Part shown: positions 18,169 through 27,211 of the stretch, piece by piece | Position numbering within the stretch: the first letter of the stretch is position 1 | Layout: every line of letters starts with the position of its first letter | Assembly (NCBI GenBank): GCA_016793325.1 | Contig: JAEUKI010000047.1 | Coordinates: forward strand, 62,001-126,000 | From: Myxococcales bacterium | GTDB taxonomy: Bacteria > Myxococcota_A > Polyangia > Polyangiales > Ga0077539 | DNA: 64,000 bases | Direction: 5' to 3' | The notes under the pieces: model-generated | The model's database searches: none | Told to the model about the DNA's origin: nothing | Seen by the model: only the letters and a program-made list of their open reading frames with translations | Translations under genes and position numbers: made by a program

Positions 18169-19770
18169 GTGAAGATCTCTCGCCGAAAGCTCTTGGAGAT
18201 CGCCTCGACGCTCCCCGTCGCGACGGCCGTTGGTTGCGCGGACGGGCTCGCCCCTGGCGACGCCGAAGTCCAAGACGACGCAGCGCCCGATCCCGAGGTC
18301 GACGCGAGCCCCGAGGACCTCGACGGCGCGATCGAAATCGAGCCCGAAGATGGCTCGGTGGGCGACGACGGCGGCGACGCGAGCGTGGATGCGTCGTTCG
18401 ACGGAGGCGAGCGCGACGCGGGGCCGATCGACAGCGGAGCGATCTCCGACGCACGCGTGACGGACACGCGCCCGAGCGACACGGGCGTTGCGCCATCGAG
18501 CCTCGATTTCACGCGGCTGCCCGAGCGCACGGCGCAGTTTCCTTACGCGGTGATGGCGGGGGACGCGACGGACACGTCCGTGATGTTCTGGACGAAGTTC
18601 ACGGGGACCGGGCCGCTCACGCTGCGCGTCCTCGAGATGAACGGAACGACGATCACCGCGGTTCGATACAACGGCGTCGTGACCCCTGGCGCAGGCGGGT
18701 TCGTCCGCGTGATCGTCAACGGGCTTCGACCGAACCGCCGGCACAGGTACGCGTTTCTCATGGGGACGCCCGCGAGCCCGACGGGACGCAGCGCGATCGG
18801 CGTCGTGAAGACGGCGTTCGCCGCGGACACGCTCGCGCCGATCACCTTCGGCGGAACGTCTTGCTCGCACCCGAACGCGCGCCCTCACCCCGTGCTCCAG
18901 CACGCGGGCTCGCGGACGGACTTGGACTTCTTCATTCACCTCGGCGATCACATCTACGCGGACGCTGGCGACAACGCGGTGACCCTCGCGGAGTACCGAG
19001 ACAAGTACGAGCTCTCGTGGCCCACGACGGGGATGAAGGCGCTTCACAAGTCGACGGGGACGTACCTCACGTGGGACGACCACGAGGTGCTCAACAACTG
19101 GGACCCCGAGACGATCAGCGCAGCGCGGCTCACCAACGCGCGCAACGCGTTCTTCGAGCATCGGGCGACGCGGCGCAACGCGACCTCGCCCAATCGGCTG
19201 TGGCGGAGCTTTCGATGGGGACGCACGGCAGAGATCTTCATCCTCGATTGCCGCAGCGAGCGTCGCCCGTCGACGCGTTCGACGAGCGCGTCGAGGGCGT
19301 CGCAGTACCTCTCGCGCGCGCAGATGGATTGGCTGAAAAACGGGCTGCGAACGTCGCCCTGCGTCTTCAAGTTCATCATGAACTCGGTCCCCATCGTCGA
19401 CCGCGCCGGCAGCGACGGCGACAACTGGAACGGGTACGTCTCGCAGCGCAACGAGATCCTCAACCACATCGCGAACAACGATCTACGAGGCGTCCTGTGG
19501 CTCTCGGGCGACGTTCACTTCGGCGGCGTCTGCAGGGTCGAGGCGTCCGGCCCGTGGAGCAACATCTGGGAGGTCGTGATGGGCCCGTCGGGCTCGAGCC
19601 GCGACAGCAACCCGGTGCTCAACACCGCGCAGTGGCCGGTGCGCGTGCTCGACAACATCAAGAACTACGTGGTGATTCGCGCCAATCCGTCGACGCGCGT
19701 GGTCGACGTCGAGTTCATCAACGCCGCCGGTGATCGCGTCCCCGGCAGCCGTTGGACGCGGACGTTGTAG
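18169..19770 (+). CDS. PhoD-like alkaline phosphatase / phosphodiesterase, Tat-exported lipoprotein
   Basis: 533 residues from a GTG start. The N-terminus ISRRKLLEIAS is a twin-arginine-type signal, ending near AVGC, so the protein may also be lipidated. A long Asp/Glu/Ala linker follows (about 30-105). A PhoD N-terminal beta domain (PYAVMAGDATDTSVMFWTKF, about 120-215) precedes the metallophosphatase domain. Metal-ligand motifs are FIHLGDHIYADA (about 258), TWDDHEVLNNWD (about 301) and LWLSGDVHFGG (about 445). It should hydrolyse phosphomono- or diesters outside the inner membrane with Fe/Ca-type metals. An earlier frame extension upstream runs antisense to the lyase gene and is not coding. 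It converges on the lipoprotein gene at 20023, with a strong hairpin between. Confidence 0.92.
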   Translation: MKISRRKLLEIASTLPVATAVGCADGLAPGDAEVQDDAAPDPEVDASPEDLDGAIEIEPEDGSVGDDGGDASVDASFDGGERDAGPIDSGAISDARVTDTRPSDTGVAPSSLDFTRLPERTAQFPYAVMAGDATDTSVMFWTKFTGTGPLTLRVLEMNGTTITAVRYNGVVTPGAGGFVRVIVNGLRPNRRHRYAFLMGTPASPTGRSAIGVVKTAFAADTLAPITFGGTSCSHPNARPHPVLQHAGSRTDLDFFIHLGDHIYADAGDNAVTLAEYRDKYELSWPTTGMKALHKSTGTYLTWDDHEVLNNWDPETISAARLTNARNAFFEHRATRRNATSPNRLWRSFRWGRTAEIFILDCRSERRPSTRSTSASRASQYLSRAQMDWLKNGLRTSPCVFKFIMNSVPIVDRAGSDGDNWNGYVSQRNEILNHIANNDLRGVLWLSGDVHFGGVCRVEASGPWSNIWEVVMGPSGSSRDSNPVLNTAQWPVRVLDNIKNYVVIRANPSTRVVDVEFINAAGDRVPGSRWTRTL

Positions 19771-19878
19771 AGAGGTTTTGGGGGGCGTGGTCGAAGCGTG
19801 TGAGAAGAGCGGGGACGGACAAGGGGAGTGGGCGGCCAAGGGGAGTGCGTGAAGGCGAGCGGGAGCGTTACGGCGAGC

Positions 19879-19940
19879 GGGGACGGACCTCGCATTTGGA
19901 GCGTCGAGAAGCCGACGCTCCAAATGCGAGGTCCGTCCCC
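19879..19940. repeat. 28-bp perfect inverted repeat between convergent genes
   Basis: Arm 19879-19906 (GGGGACGGACCTCGCATTTG and 8 more bases) is the exact reverse complement of 19913-19940, with a 6-nt loop. It may terminate both convergent genes, but no T-run clearly follows. The first 12 bases of the arm recur at 29400-29411 and the first 10 at 19811-19820, so it looks like a dispersed repeat rather than a plain terminator. Confidence 0.9.
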
Positions 19941-20022
19941 TTCTTCTTTGCCACGGGAGAAACACGCTCGGCCACGGCTCGCACGCGCGAGAATCGCCCA
20001 CGCCGCGCTCGCCTCCAACGAC

Positions 20023-22887
20023 TCACGGAGCTCGCACGGCACAGCTCACGGGCGTGTCCGCGGCGCTCGTTCGCGCGGTTCCGTGCAACGATTCGCTCGC
20101 GACGACGCGGAGCGACTCGAGCCGCACGATGGCGGAGCGCGCGCCGAAGGCCTCGAGCGCTCGCGTCTCGGGGCGCGTCTGTTGCCAGTCGATCGCGCGA
20201 ACGCACACCTCGCCGACGGGCGACACCTCGAGCGTGAGTTGCGCGCGGCGCAGCCAGCGGCCCGAGGCCCCGATCGGCATGACGAGCTCGTCTGCCTCGT
20301 GTCGGTCGACGATCGTCCACGCGTCGCGTACGCGCTGCGTCGCGCACGAGACGTTCGTGGTCCAGGGCCCCACGGTGACCGCTTCGCTCGTCGCCGCGGC
20401 GAGCGACGCCCCGTCGAAGATCGGAACGAACGCCAAGCTCGCGGCCGCGTTGACGTCGCGTGGCGCGAGCAACCCTACGCGAGCTCCCCGTCGCGCGAGC
20501 GCTGCCGTGAACCCGCGCGACGCGCCGGAGGTCACGGGCTTGCGCGCGAGCACGCGCCCCGTCTCGTCGAAGAGCCACGCCATACGCACGCGCGAGACGC
20601 CCGTCGCCGAGAGGGCGGCCACTGTTTGTGACGGCCCCGACATCGTGACTTCGACGCGGCCCACGTCGTGCGAAGTCTCGACGCGCTCGATCGCTCCCTC
20701 TGCGTGCGCGACGTAGCGCTCGCACAGGTCCACTTCGACGCCCGCGAGACAACGCTCGACGATCGCGAAGCGGTCGCTCGCGAACGCGACGGTCCAGCCG
20801 TCGTTCACGCCGACAGCGCTCGTGTCCGACACCACTCCGAGCGACGCTGCGCTCGCGGCCGCCGAATGCGAACGAGCCGCCGCGCGGTCCGTCGCTTCGA
20901 GCCGCCACGACACAGCGAGCGACACGGCCGAAGCGCCGCTCGAGCGCGCTTCGACGCGATAGCGACCCCAAGGCGCTGCGACCCACGCGCCCGTCTGCGC
21001 GAGCGCGGGTCGCGAAATTGCGTCGCGCGCGCACTGCATCGCGCGTCGTTCGCGGGGCGGAGTCGCAACCACGCCAGAGAGACCGCTCTCTGCAATCTCG
21101 GCAGCGACGACGAGCTCGGCGCCCGTCGGTCGATGCCACCCGACGAACGCCTTCGCGTCGACGAGACACCCGCGCGCGCCGCACAAGAGCGGCGGCGAGT
21201 CTTCGGCTGCGTCGAGCAGCGCGACCGGCGCCGCGCCGACGGGAAGCGGCAACGGGAGCGGCTCGAAGCGCGCCCCGCCGTCGCTGCTAACCCACAGCTT
21301 GTCCGACGTCGCGCCGGCGGCAACGACGCGCGTCGCGTCGAGCAGCCCGATCGCGACGGCCTCGTCGGGGACCGTTCGTTGGACGAGGCGACCGTCGCGC
21401 CAGAGAAAGAACAGGGGCCCGCGCACAGGCACGCGGGGATCGACCTCGACGAGAGACCAGATCGTTCGATCGCTGGCGATCGACGGGCTGTGTCGGAGGA
21501 TCTCGATGCGAGACAGTCCCTCGCGCGCGGGGAGCGGCGTCGCGACGTTCGTCTCGAGGTCGAACGTGACGAGCCCAGAGTCGTCGCTGTACCGCTGCAA
21601 GAGCGCCGTCGAGCCGAACAGCGCGTGCGCTTGAAACAACCCCGGAAGCGCGCGCGTCGTGCGCCACTCGCCGTTGGCGCGGCGCGCGCAAAGCGCGGCG
21701 CGCGTGTCGTCGCTGACAAACGCGTCTCGCCCTTCGCATGGGCGGACCGAGAGAGCAAACGCGCCGTCGCTCGACAGAAACAGCTCGCGCGTGCCCGCAG
21801 GGCGACCGAGGGGCGCGAGCGGCCGCGAGGGATCGAAGACGAAGCGCCCCAACGACTGCGGGCAATCGATCACGACCTTCGGGCCCCACGCGGTTGGCAC
21901 GCAGGCTCCCGAGGGCATCGCGTTGATCGCGCGGCGGAGCAGCGCTCCATCGCGGGCGTCGAACCAGAAGAGCGTTCGGTCGACAGCGACGACGACCTCG
22001 TCGCCGAGCGGTCGATACCGCGGCTCGTTGACGTACAGCGCCGCGGGCCATCGGCGGTAGATCGCGCGCAGGATCGCCTCGGTTTGCGCGAGCGAGGCCT
22101 CGGGCGCGAGGGTCGGCGCCGTGGCTTGGAGAGCGCCCTGCGGATCGATGCGAAGCCACCCGTCGGAGGTGCGCACGACGAGCGCGCCCGAATCGCCGCG
22201 GACCTCGAACGCGACGCGTTCTCCGAGCGCCACGATTCGATCGCTGCGACCGCCGTCGGTCGTCCATCGAACGAGGCCGCCGGCGGTGATCGCGGCGCCT
22301 TCGCGCGCCGACGAAAACGCGACGGACGTGCTCTGCTCGAGCGGCCATCGCCGAACCTCTTCGCCGTCGAAGACCCACCCACGGTGAACGTGATCGAGCC
22401 ACGCCAGCGCGCCGCGCGAGCGAGACACCCGCTCGACCGAGTAGTCCGACTGCGAGATCGCGCGCAGCGTTCCCACGAACGACGAGGCCTCGAAGACTCC
22501 ACCGTCTGCGGTCACAAAGGCCCAACGCGAGCCCACGAGGGCAGCCGAGACGATCCGCGCGAGGGGGAAGTCTCTCGCGACCACCGCCGACGCGCGCTCG
22601 ACCGAGGCGCGCACGGCCCCCGCGACGACGAGCGTGCGTTCGCCCTGCGACTCGATGACGAGCGGCTCTTCGATCTTCGGGAGCCACTGCGCGCCGAAGA
22701 TCGGCACGTCCCCCGGTCGAGCGTCCTCCGTCGTGGGCTGCGCGCTCGACGCCAACGCAAACGTCGTCGCTCTCGTGGCGCGACGCGCGCTCGTCGCCGA
22801 GCACGCGCCGAGGAGCGCGACGAGCGCCGAGGCGACGGGACACCGCCACGCGAAGGGTGCTGGGGTCGACCGCAACGACCGCAGCAT
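20023..22887 (-). CDS. Large lipoprotein with beta-propeller-like repeats, unknown function
   Basis: 954 residues from ATG 22887. The frame is open further upstream, but that part is Arg-rich nonsense, whereas 22887 starts a clear signal peptide ending in the lipobox LLGAC. The body is a long series of short beta-type stretches with recurring SSDG, TSDGW and TADGG turns (for instance LWVSSDGGARFEPLPLP, an Asp-box-like sequence), as in beta-propellers of the BNR/WD40 type. The last 300 residues are beta-rich without a recognised family. No catalytic motif is visible. It is probably a periplasmic or surface protein that binds a partner. It is convergent with the PhoD-like gene and divergent from the VanY-type gene. 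Confidence 0.82.
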   Translation of the reverse strand: MLRSLRSTPAPFAWRCPVASALVALLGACSATSARRATRATTFALASSAQPTTEDARPGDVPIFGAQWLPKIEEPLVIESQGERTLVVAGAVRASVERASAVVARDFPLARIVSAALVGSRWAFVTADGGVFEASSFVGTLRAISQSDYSVERVSRSRGALAWLDHVHRGWVFDGEEVRRWPLEQSTSVAFSSAREGAAITAGGLVRWTTDGGRSDRIVALGERVAFEVRGDSGALVVRTSDGWLRIDPQGALQATAPTLAPEASLAQTEAILRAIYRRWPAALYVNEPRYRPLGDEVVVAVDRTLFWFDARDGALLRRAINAMPSGACVPTAWGPKVVIDCPQSLGRFVFDPSRPLAPLGRPAGTRELFLSSDGAFALSVRPCEGRDAFVSDDTRAALCARRANGEWRTTRALPGLFQAHALFGSTALLQRYSDDSGLVTFDLETNVATPLPAREGLSRIEILRHSPSIASDRTIWSLVEVDPRVPVRGPLFFLWRDGRLVQRTVPDEAVAIGLLDATRVVAAGATSDKLWVSSDGGARFEPLPLPLPVGAAPVALLDAAEDSPPLLCGARGCLVDAKAFVGWHRPTGAELVVAAEIAESGLSGVVATPPRERRAMQCARDAISRPALAQTGAWVAAPWGRYRVEARSSGASAVSLAVSWRLEATDRAAARSHSAAASAASLGVVSDTSAVGVNDGWTVAFASDRFAIVERCLAGVEVDLCERYVAHAEGAIERVETSHDVGRVEVTMSGPSQTVAALSATGVSRVRMAWLFDETGRVLARKPVTSGASRGFTAALARRGARVGLLAPRDVNAAASLAFVPIFDGASLAAATSEAVTVGPWTTNVSCATQRVRDAWTIVDRHEADELVMPIGASGRWLRRAQLTLEVSPVGEVCVRAIDWQQTRPETRALEAFGARSAIVRLESLRVVASESLHGTARTSAADTPVSCAVRAP

Positions 22888-23072
22888 ACACAGCGGCGCG
22901 CGATGCAGAGCAGCGATACGGCGCGCGTCGCCCGCGTGGACCGTTGATCGATCGGGGATTCGCCTCGCAGAATTGGCACGAACCCGACGCGAAGGGGGTT
23001 GGACTCCCAATCCGCCACTCATTCGATCGACGTAGTTCTCTCGATCCATTCGTGGCGGTTTAGACTCACTCT

Positions 23073-24623
23073 GTGAATTCACCCCGTCGAACGCGGATCG
23101 CCGAGGTCGCGATGTCGATCGGCGCCGCCTCTGCGCTCGTCGCGACGTTCGCGACGTTCGTGGGTGTCCTCTACGGCGGTGATGCCGCTGGGCAGACGCG
23201 GCCACGCGGGCAAATGGCGCGCTCGGACGCCGGCGCGATCCCCGCGTCGTGCAACGCGCTGAGGGTCCCGGACGACGCGGGCCACTTCATCGCGCGCGAG
23301 GATTTCACGCCGCCCGTCGCGGTCGTCGACGGCGACGACCTGCTCGCGTTGGTCAACCGATCGCCGCGCTGGGTGCTCGCGCCCACGTACGCGCCGAGAG
23401 ACCTCGTCGACGTCTCGACGATGCGGCCTGCGCCCGCGTCGAGCTGCACGCCGCCCGACAGGCAATGCCTTCGACGCGAGGCCGCGCAGGCGTATCAACG
23501 GATGGCTGCAGCGATGCGACGCGAGGGGCACGAGCCCAAGCTCGACTCGGCGTTTCGCGGGTTCGTCACGCAGTGCACGGTCTTCGCGAAGTGGGCGTGG
23601 CGCCGCGGGACCGCGATGGGCTTCTGCCCCGCGACCAACGCGAGCGCGATCCCCGGGCACTCGCAGCACCAGCTCGGCACGGCGGTCGACCTCTTCACGC
23701 TCGCGTGGACGCGCGGCGGAGCGCATTTTCGCGAGGGATTCGGCTGCTCGAACGGCGGTCGCTGGCTGGCGCAAAACAGCTGGCGCTTCGGGTTCGTGCT
23801 CCCCTACCCGCTTCACCCGGACTATCGCGCGCAAGGGAGCGACTGCGCCGCGCGGCCCGAGCACCGAGGGCGCGTCGATCCGCGCACGGGGTACAAGCAC
23901 GAGCCCTGGCACTTTCGATACATCGGCCCCGAAAACGCCGAGCGATTTCGTCGCGCGTGGGAGGCGAGCGGCCCGGGGACGGCCAACGAGATCACCCTGG
24001 AGCAGTGGCTCCGCGAGCGCCTCGGAGCGCGCGACGCTGTCGAGCCGCCGAGCTGCGACGGCTGCGCGTGCGGCGAGTGCGCGACCTTCAACGACGGGAG
24101 CGCGGGGAGCGCGCCGTGTCCCGCGGGGCGATCGCTGCTGCTCGATCGAAGCGGACACCCGACGGCCGCGAGGGGCATCCCGACGTTGATGGCGACGCGC
24201 GTCGTTCGAGACGGGAGCGCGGTGGTGATCTATGCGCGGGTGCGCGTTCCAGCGCAGACGCTCACGCAGCCGCCGATCGGCGACGCACAAGGGATCGCTC
24301 GGTACGGTGCGGGCGCTACGGTTCACGCGCTCTCGACCGCGGAGGGAGCGCTCGCGCGAGACTATCGCGCGCTCGAGGGGGCGTGGCGCGTGGGCGTCGA
24401 AGGGCGCGACGAGCGCGCGCAGCGCGGCTATCCGTGGCGCGTGGCGCTCGTAGAAGGCGGCCGCGACACGACGGCCAACGGGTTCAACAGTCGGCTCCTC
24501 GCGACGAGCGGAGAGGTCGAAGTGGGCGTTCGCGTCGAAGGGCTGCGCGCGGGGCAGCGGGTGCGCGTCGCGATCCTTCGCGGCGACGAGGCGGTCGACA
24601 GCAACGACGCGCGGCTCCCGTGA
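23073..24623 (+). CDS. VanY-type D-alanyl-D-alanine carboxypeptidase (M15B)
   Basis: 516 residues from a GTG start. An N-terminal hydrophobic segment (about 10-38) acts as signal peptide or anchor. The zinc peptidase domain (about 110-310) carries GHSQHQLGTAVDLFT near residue 194, with the His and Asp ligands, and HEPWHFRYIG near 274, with the catalytic-site His. These are the M15B signature elements. It should trim terminal D-Ala from peptidoglycan stem peptides in the periplasm. The C-terminal 180 residues contain a Cys cluster (CDGCACGEC) and a beta-type domain with no assignment. It is divergent from the large lipoprotein gene, sharing a 185-nt intergenic region. Confidence 0.9.
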   Translation: MNSPRRTRIAEVAMSIGAASALVATFATFVGVLYGGDAAGQTRPRGQMARSDAGAIPASCNALRVPDDAGHFIAREDFTPPVAVVDGDDLLALVNRSPRWVLAPTYAPRDLVDVSTMRPAPASSCTPPDRQCLRREAAQAYQRMAAAMRREGHEPKLDSAFRGFVTQCTVFAKWAWRRGTAMGFCPATNASAIPGHSQHQLGTAVDLFTLAWTRGGAHFREGFGCSNGGRWLAQNSWRFGFVLPYPLHPDYRAQGSDCAARPEHRGRVDPRTGYKHEPWHFRYIGPENAERFRRAWEASGPGTANEITLEQWLRERLGARDAVEPPSCDGCACGECATFNDGSAGSAPCPAGRSLLLDRSGHPTAARGIPTLMATRVVRDGSAVVIYARVRVPAQTLTQPPIGDAQGIARYGAGATVHALSTAEGALARDYRALEGAWRVGVEGRDERAQRGYPWRVALVEGGRDTTANGFNSRLLATSGEVEVGVRVEGLRAGQRVRVAILRGDEAVDSNDARLP

Positions 24624-24680
24624 GCGAAGCGCGTTCGATCTGATGCGAGAGAGGGGTGAGTAGCGCTATCTTCGCGACTC

Positions 24681-26690
24681 ATGCGCCCTCGTTCTTGGCT
24701 CGCTTCGGTCTCGCTCCTCGCGCTGTTGCAGTGCTCTCCGTCGAATCCAGCGGGTGACGCAGGGGCAGACCCGTTCGCTGTGCCTGCGATGGCGTGTCGA
24801 AGCGGCGCGGGTTGGGCCGGCGATCGCCCGGCGTTTTCGCGAAACACCGAGGCGTGGGGGTTGAGCCCCGTGCGCGGGACGCGCTTCGCGACCGCGGACA
24901 TCGACAACGACGGGTACGCGGACCTCGTCGTGCAGTCGGGCGCGACCAACGTGCGCACAAACCTCGACGCGACGCCGCCGGTGATCCACACGCGGCTGCT
25001 CATGAATCGACCCAAGGCGGGAGGCGGCCGAGAGTTCGTCGACGCCACGCGCGAGTCGAACTTTCTCGCGACCCGCGACGGCGCGTACGGGCGCAACAAC
25101 ACGATCACGGGCTTCGCGGACGTCGACAACGACGGCGACAACGACGCTGTCACGCAGGTGTACTTGAACGTCTCTGCGCCGGACGACCCGGGCGATCGCG
25201 GCGTCGTGATGCTCAACGACGGAAGCGGACGCTTCGCGCTCGCGGGCGAGAGCGCGCTGGCCCCAGCGCACGCAGATGGCTTCGCGTCGCAAGCCTCGGG
25301 CATCGCGTTCGTCGATCAAAACCGCGACGGAAACATCGATGTGTTCGTGAGCTACTTCTACGAGCCGAACTGGCCCGCCGAGGTGGGACAGCAGCCGAGC
25401 TTGTTTCGTGGCAACGGCGCAGGGCTCTTCGAGGACGTGACGACGTCCGTCGGAATGCAGCTCGGGGATCAGATGGCGGACTTCGCGATGGCGAGGCACC
25501 GTCGACCGCTGTACGGCGCGAGCGCGTGCGACGTAAACGGCGACGGGATGCTCGATCTCCTCGGCGCCGCGTACGGACGCCAGTGGAACGAGCTGTTCGT
25601 CTCGACCGCGGACGGAACGTTTCGCGAAGTGGGCCTCTCGTCCAACGTCGGTGGTGACGCGAACCGAGAGTTCCAGCGGGACGAGAGCTACCTCTGTTAT
25701 TGCGCCGCAGCCGCGGGTCGATGCCCCGCGGGGACGCCCGAACCGCGCTACATGTGCCCCGTTCGTGGCTGGCGCGCGGGCTACAACGATCAGCCCTGGA
25801 GGCTCAACGGCAACACGTTCACGATCGCGTGCGGCGACGTCGACAACGACGGCGACATCGACCTCTACACCGCCGAGATCGCGCACCCGGACACAGGGCC
25901 CGCGAGCGATCGATCGCAGCTCCTTCGCAACACGAGCCCGATGGGCGCGACGCCCGAGATGGTGCGCTTCGAGCGCGTCGATCGGACGCAGTCGGGGCTC
26001 GTTCCGGGGTCCGCGGCGTCGCAAGACGAGGGTGGAATCTCCGCGGTGATGTTCGACTTCGACCGCGATGGCCGGCTCGACATCTGGTACGGCGCGAGCG
26101 ACTACCCGGGAAACTTCGGCTGGATGTTTCGCCAGAAGCCCGACGGAACCTTCGAGCAAGTGTCCTCGGCCGCGGGCGTGAGGCACGCGTGCCCTGTGGG
26201 CATCGCGCTCGCGGACTTCGACCTCGACGGCGATCAAGACCTCATCGTCGGCAGCTCGACCGCGCGAAACTGCGCGCAGACCTGGCGCATGGGCAACGAG
26301 GTTCACATCTACGAAAACGTCGCGTCCGACGCCAACTGGACCTCGATTCGTCTCGTGGGGCGCGGCGCTGGCGGCGCGAATCGCTCGGGCATCGGCGCGC
26401 GCGTGCGCGTCACGGCCGGGGGCGTGACCCAGACGCGCGAGATCGCGGGGTCCTTCGGGCACTTCGGGCTCGGGCAAGAGCTCGTCGCGCACTTCGGGCT
26501 CGCGGCGAACTGCGCGATCGAGCGCATCGAAGTTCGCTGGCCCGACGCTGCGGGCACGGTCGAGACGTTCACCGCGGGCGCTTCGGGCGCTGCGATCCCT
26601 GCGAATTATCGGCTCGAATTGCGGCAGGGCGAAGGCCGCGTGCGCTTCGAGACGGCGCCGCGGATGACCGCCGACGCGGGTGCGCGATGA
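24681..26690 (+). CDS. FG-GAP/VCBS repeat lipoprotein with ASPIC/UnbV C-terminus
   Basis: 669 residues. A short signal is followed by LLQCSPS; the Gln before Cys is unusual for a lipobox, so lipidation is uncertain. The body is an integrin-type FG-GAP propeller with Ca-binding loops: TADIDNDGYADLVVQSG, FADVDNDGDNDAV, FVDQNRDGNIDVF, ACDVNGDGMLDLLG, CGDVDNDGDIDLYTAE, FDFDRDGRLDIWYG and ADFDLDGDQDLIVG. The last 100 residues match ASPIC/UnbV (GIGARVRVTAGG, GFGHFGLG-type FGHFGLG, IEVRWPDA). It is probably an extracellular binding protein. The stop overlaps the next gene start by 4 nt (ATGA), so the cytoplasmic DUF1285-like gene is co-translated. Confidence 0.92.
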   Translation: MRPRSWLASVSLLALLQCSPSNPAGDAGADPFAVPAMACRSGAGWAGDRPAFSRNTEAWGLSPVRGTRFATADIDNDGYADLVVQSGATNVRTNLDATPPVIHTRLLMNRPKAGGGREFVDATRESNFLATRDGAYGRNNTITGFADVDNDGDNDAVTQVYLNVSAPDDPGDRGVVMLNDGSGRFALAGESALAPAHADGFASQASGIAFVDQNRDGNIDVFVSYFYEPNWPAEVGQQPSLFRGNGAGLFEDVTTSVGMQLGDQMADFAMARHRRPLYGASACDVNGDGMLDLLGAAYGRQWNELFVSTADGTFREVGLSSNVGGDANREFQRDESYLCYCAAAAGRCPAGTPEPRYMCPVRGWRAGYNDQPWRLNGNTFTIACGDVDNDGDIDLYTAEIAHPDTGPASDRSQLLRNTSPMGATPEMVRFERVDRTQSGLVPGSAASQDEGGISAVMFDFDRDGRLDIWYGASDYPGNFGWMFRQKPDGTFEQVSSAAGVRHACPVGIALADFDLDGDQDLIVGSSTARNCAQTWRMGNEVHIYENVASDANWTSIRLVGRGAGGANRSGIGARVRVTAGGVTQTREIAGSFGHFGLGQELVAHFGLAANCAIERIEVRWPDAAGTVETFTAGASGAAIPANYRLELRQGEGRVRFETAPRMTADAGAR

Positions 26691-27211
26691 GCGACGCTCC
26701 GAGCGATCCCTCGACAGCGGGGCGGCTCTTCTCGCGGGAGTCCAAGATTCGCATCGATCGAGAAGGACGCTTCTGGCACGAGGGCGAACCCATCGAGCAC
26801 GAGGGCCTCGCGCGCGCGTTCGCGCAGTGGGTCGCGTGGGACGAAGCAAACCAACGCTATCGCCTCGAGAACAGCCTCGATTGGTGCTGGATCACCGTCG
26901 ACGACGCGCCGCTCGTCGTGTGGGCGTCGCGCGTGGACGAGGGCGGGCGCGTGTGGCTCTCGCTCAGCGACGGGAGCGTCGAGCCGCTCGCGATCGAGAC
27001 CCTCCGGATCGACCGCGACGACGTTCCGTACTGCACGGTGCGCGGCGGAACGGTCGACGCGAAGTTCTTGCAAGCGGCAGCGTTTTCGCTGCTCGAACAC
27101 GCAGAGCCCGACGGCGACGAGTGGGCGCTCGTGCTCGGTCCCACGCGCGTTCGCCTCGCGCGCGCAGAGGTCGGCGCGACCCGCGGTCGCACGGGGGTCT
27201 CCTCGTCATGA
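26687..27211 (+). CDS. DUF1285-like protein
   Basis: 174 residues. The ATG overlaps the preceding stop by 4 nt. The sequence RIDREGRFWHEGEPIEHEGL, then FAQWVAW, then ENSLDWCWITVDDAPLVVW is the order and spacing seen in the DUF1285 family, small cytoplasmic proteins of unknown function with two similar beta-rich halves. No membrane segment or catalytic motif is visible. Its own stop overlaps the following TPR-like gene by 4 nt, so 24681-28149 is one coupled transcript. The pairing of a secreted FG-GAP protein with a DUF1285 protein is not one I know as a functional unit. Confidence 0.85.
   Translation: MSDAPSDPSTAGRLFSRESKIRIDREGRFWHEGEPIEHEGLARAFAQWVAWDEANQRYRLENSLDWCWITVDDAPLVVWASRVDEGGRVWLSLSDGSVEPLAIETLRIDRDDVPYCTVRGGTVDAKFLQAAAFSLLEHAEPDGDEWALVLGPTRVRLARAEVGATRGRTGVSSS

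Noticed and set aside
20668..22947. 759-codon plus-strand frame opposite the propeller-like lipoprotein
   Set aside because: Arg/Glu/Asp-rich noise; the minus strand starts with a clean lipoprotein signal.
22973..22988. Sigma-54-type promoter upstream of the VanY gene
   Set aside because: TTGGCACG matches the -24 element, but the -12 position 10 nt later reads AC, not GC, so the pair is broken.
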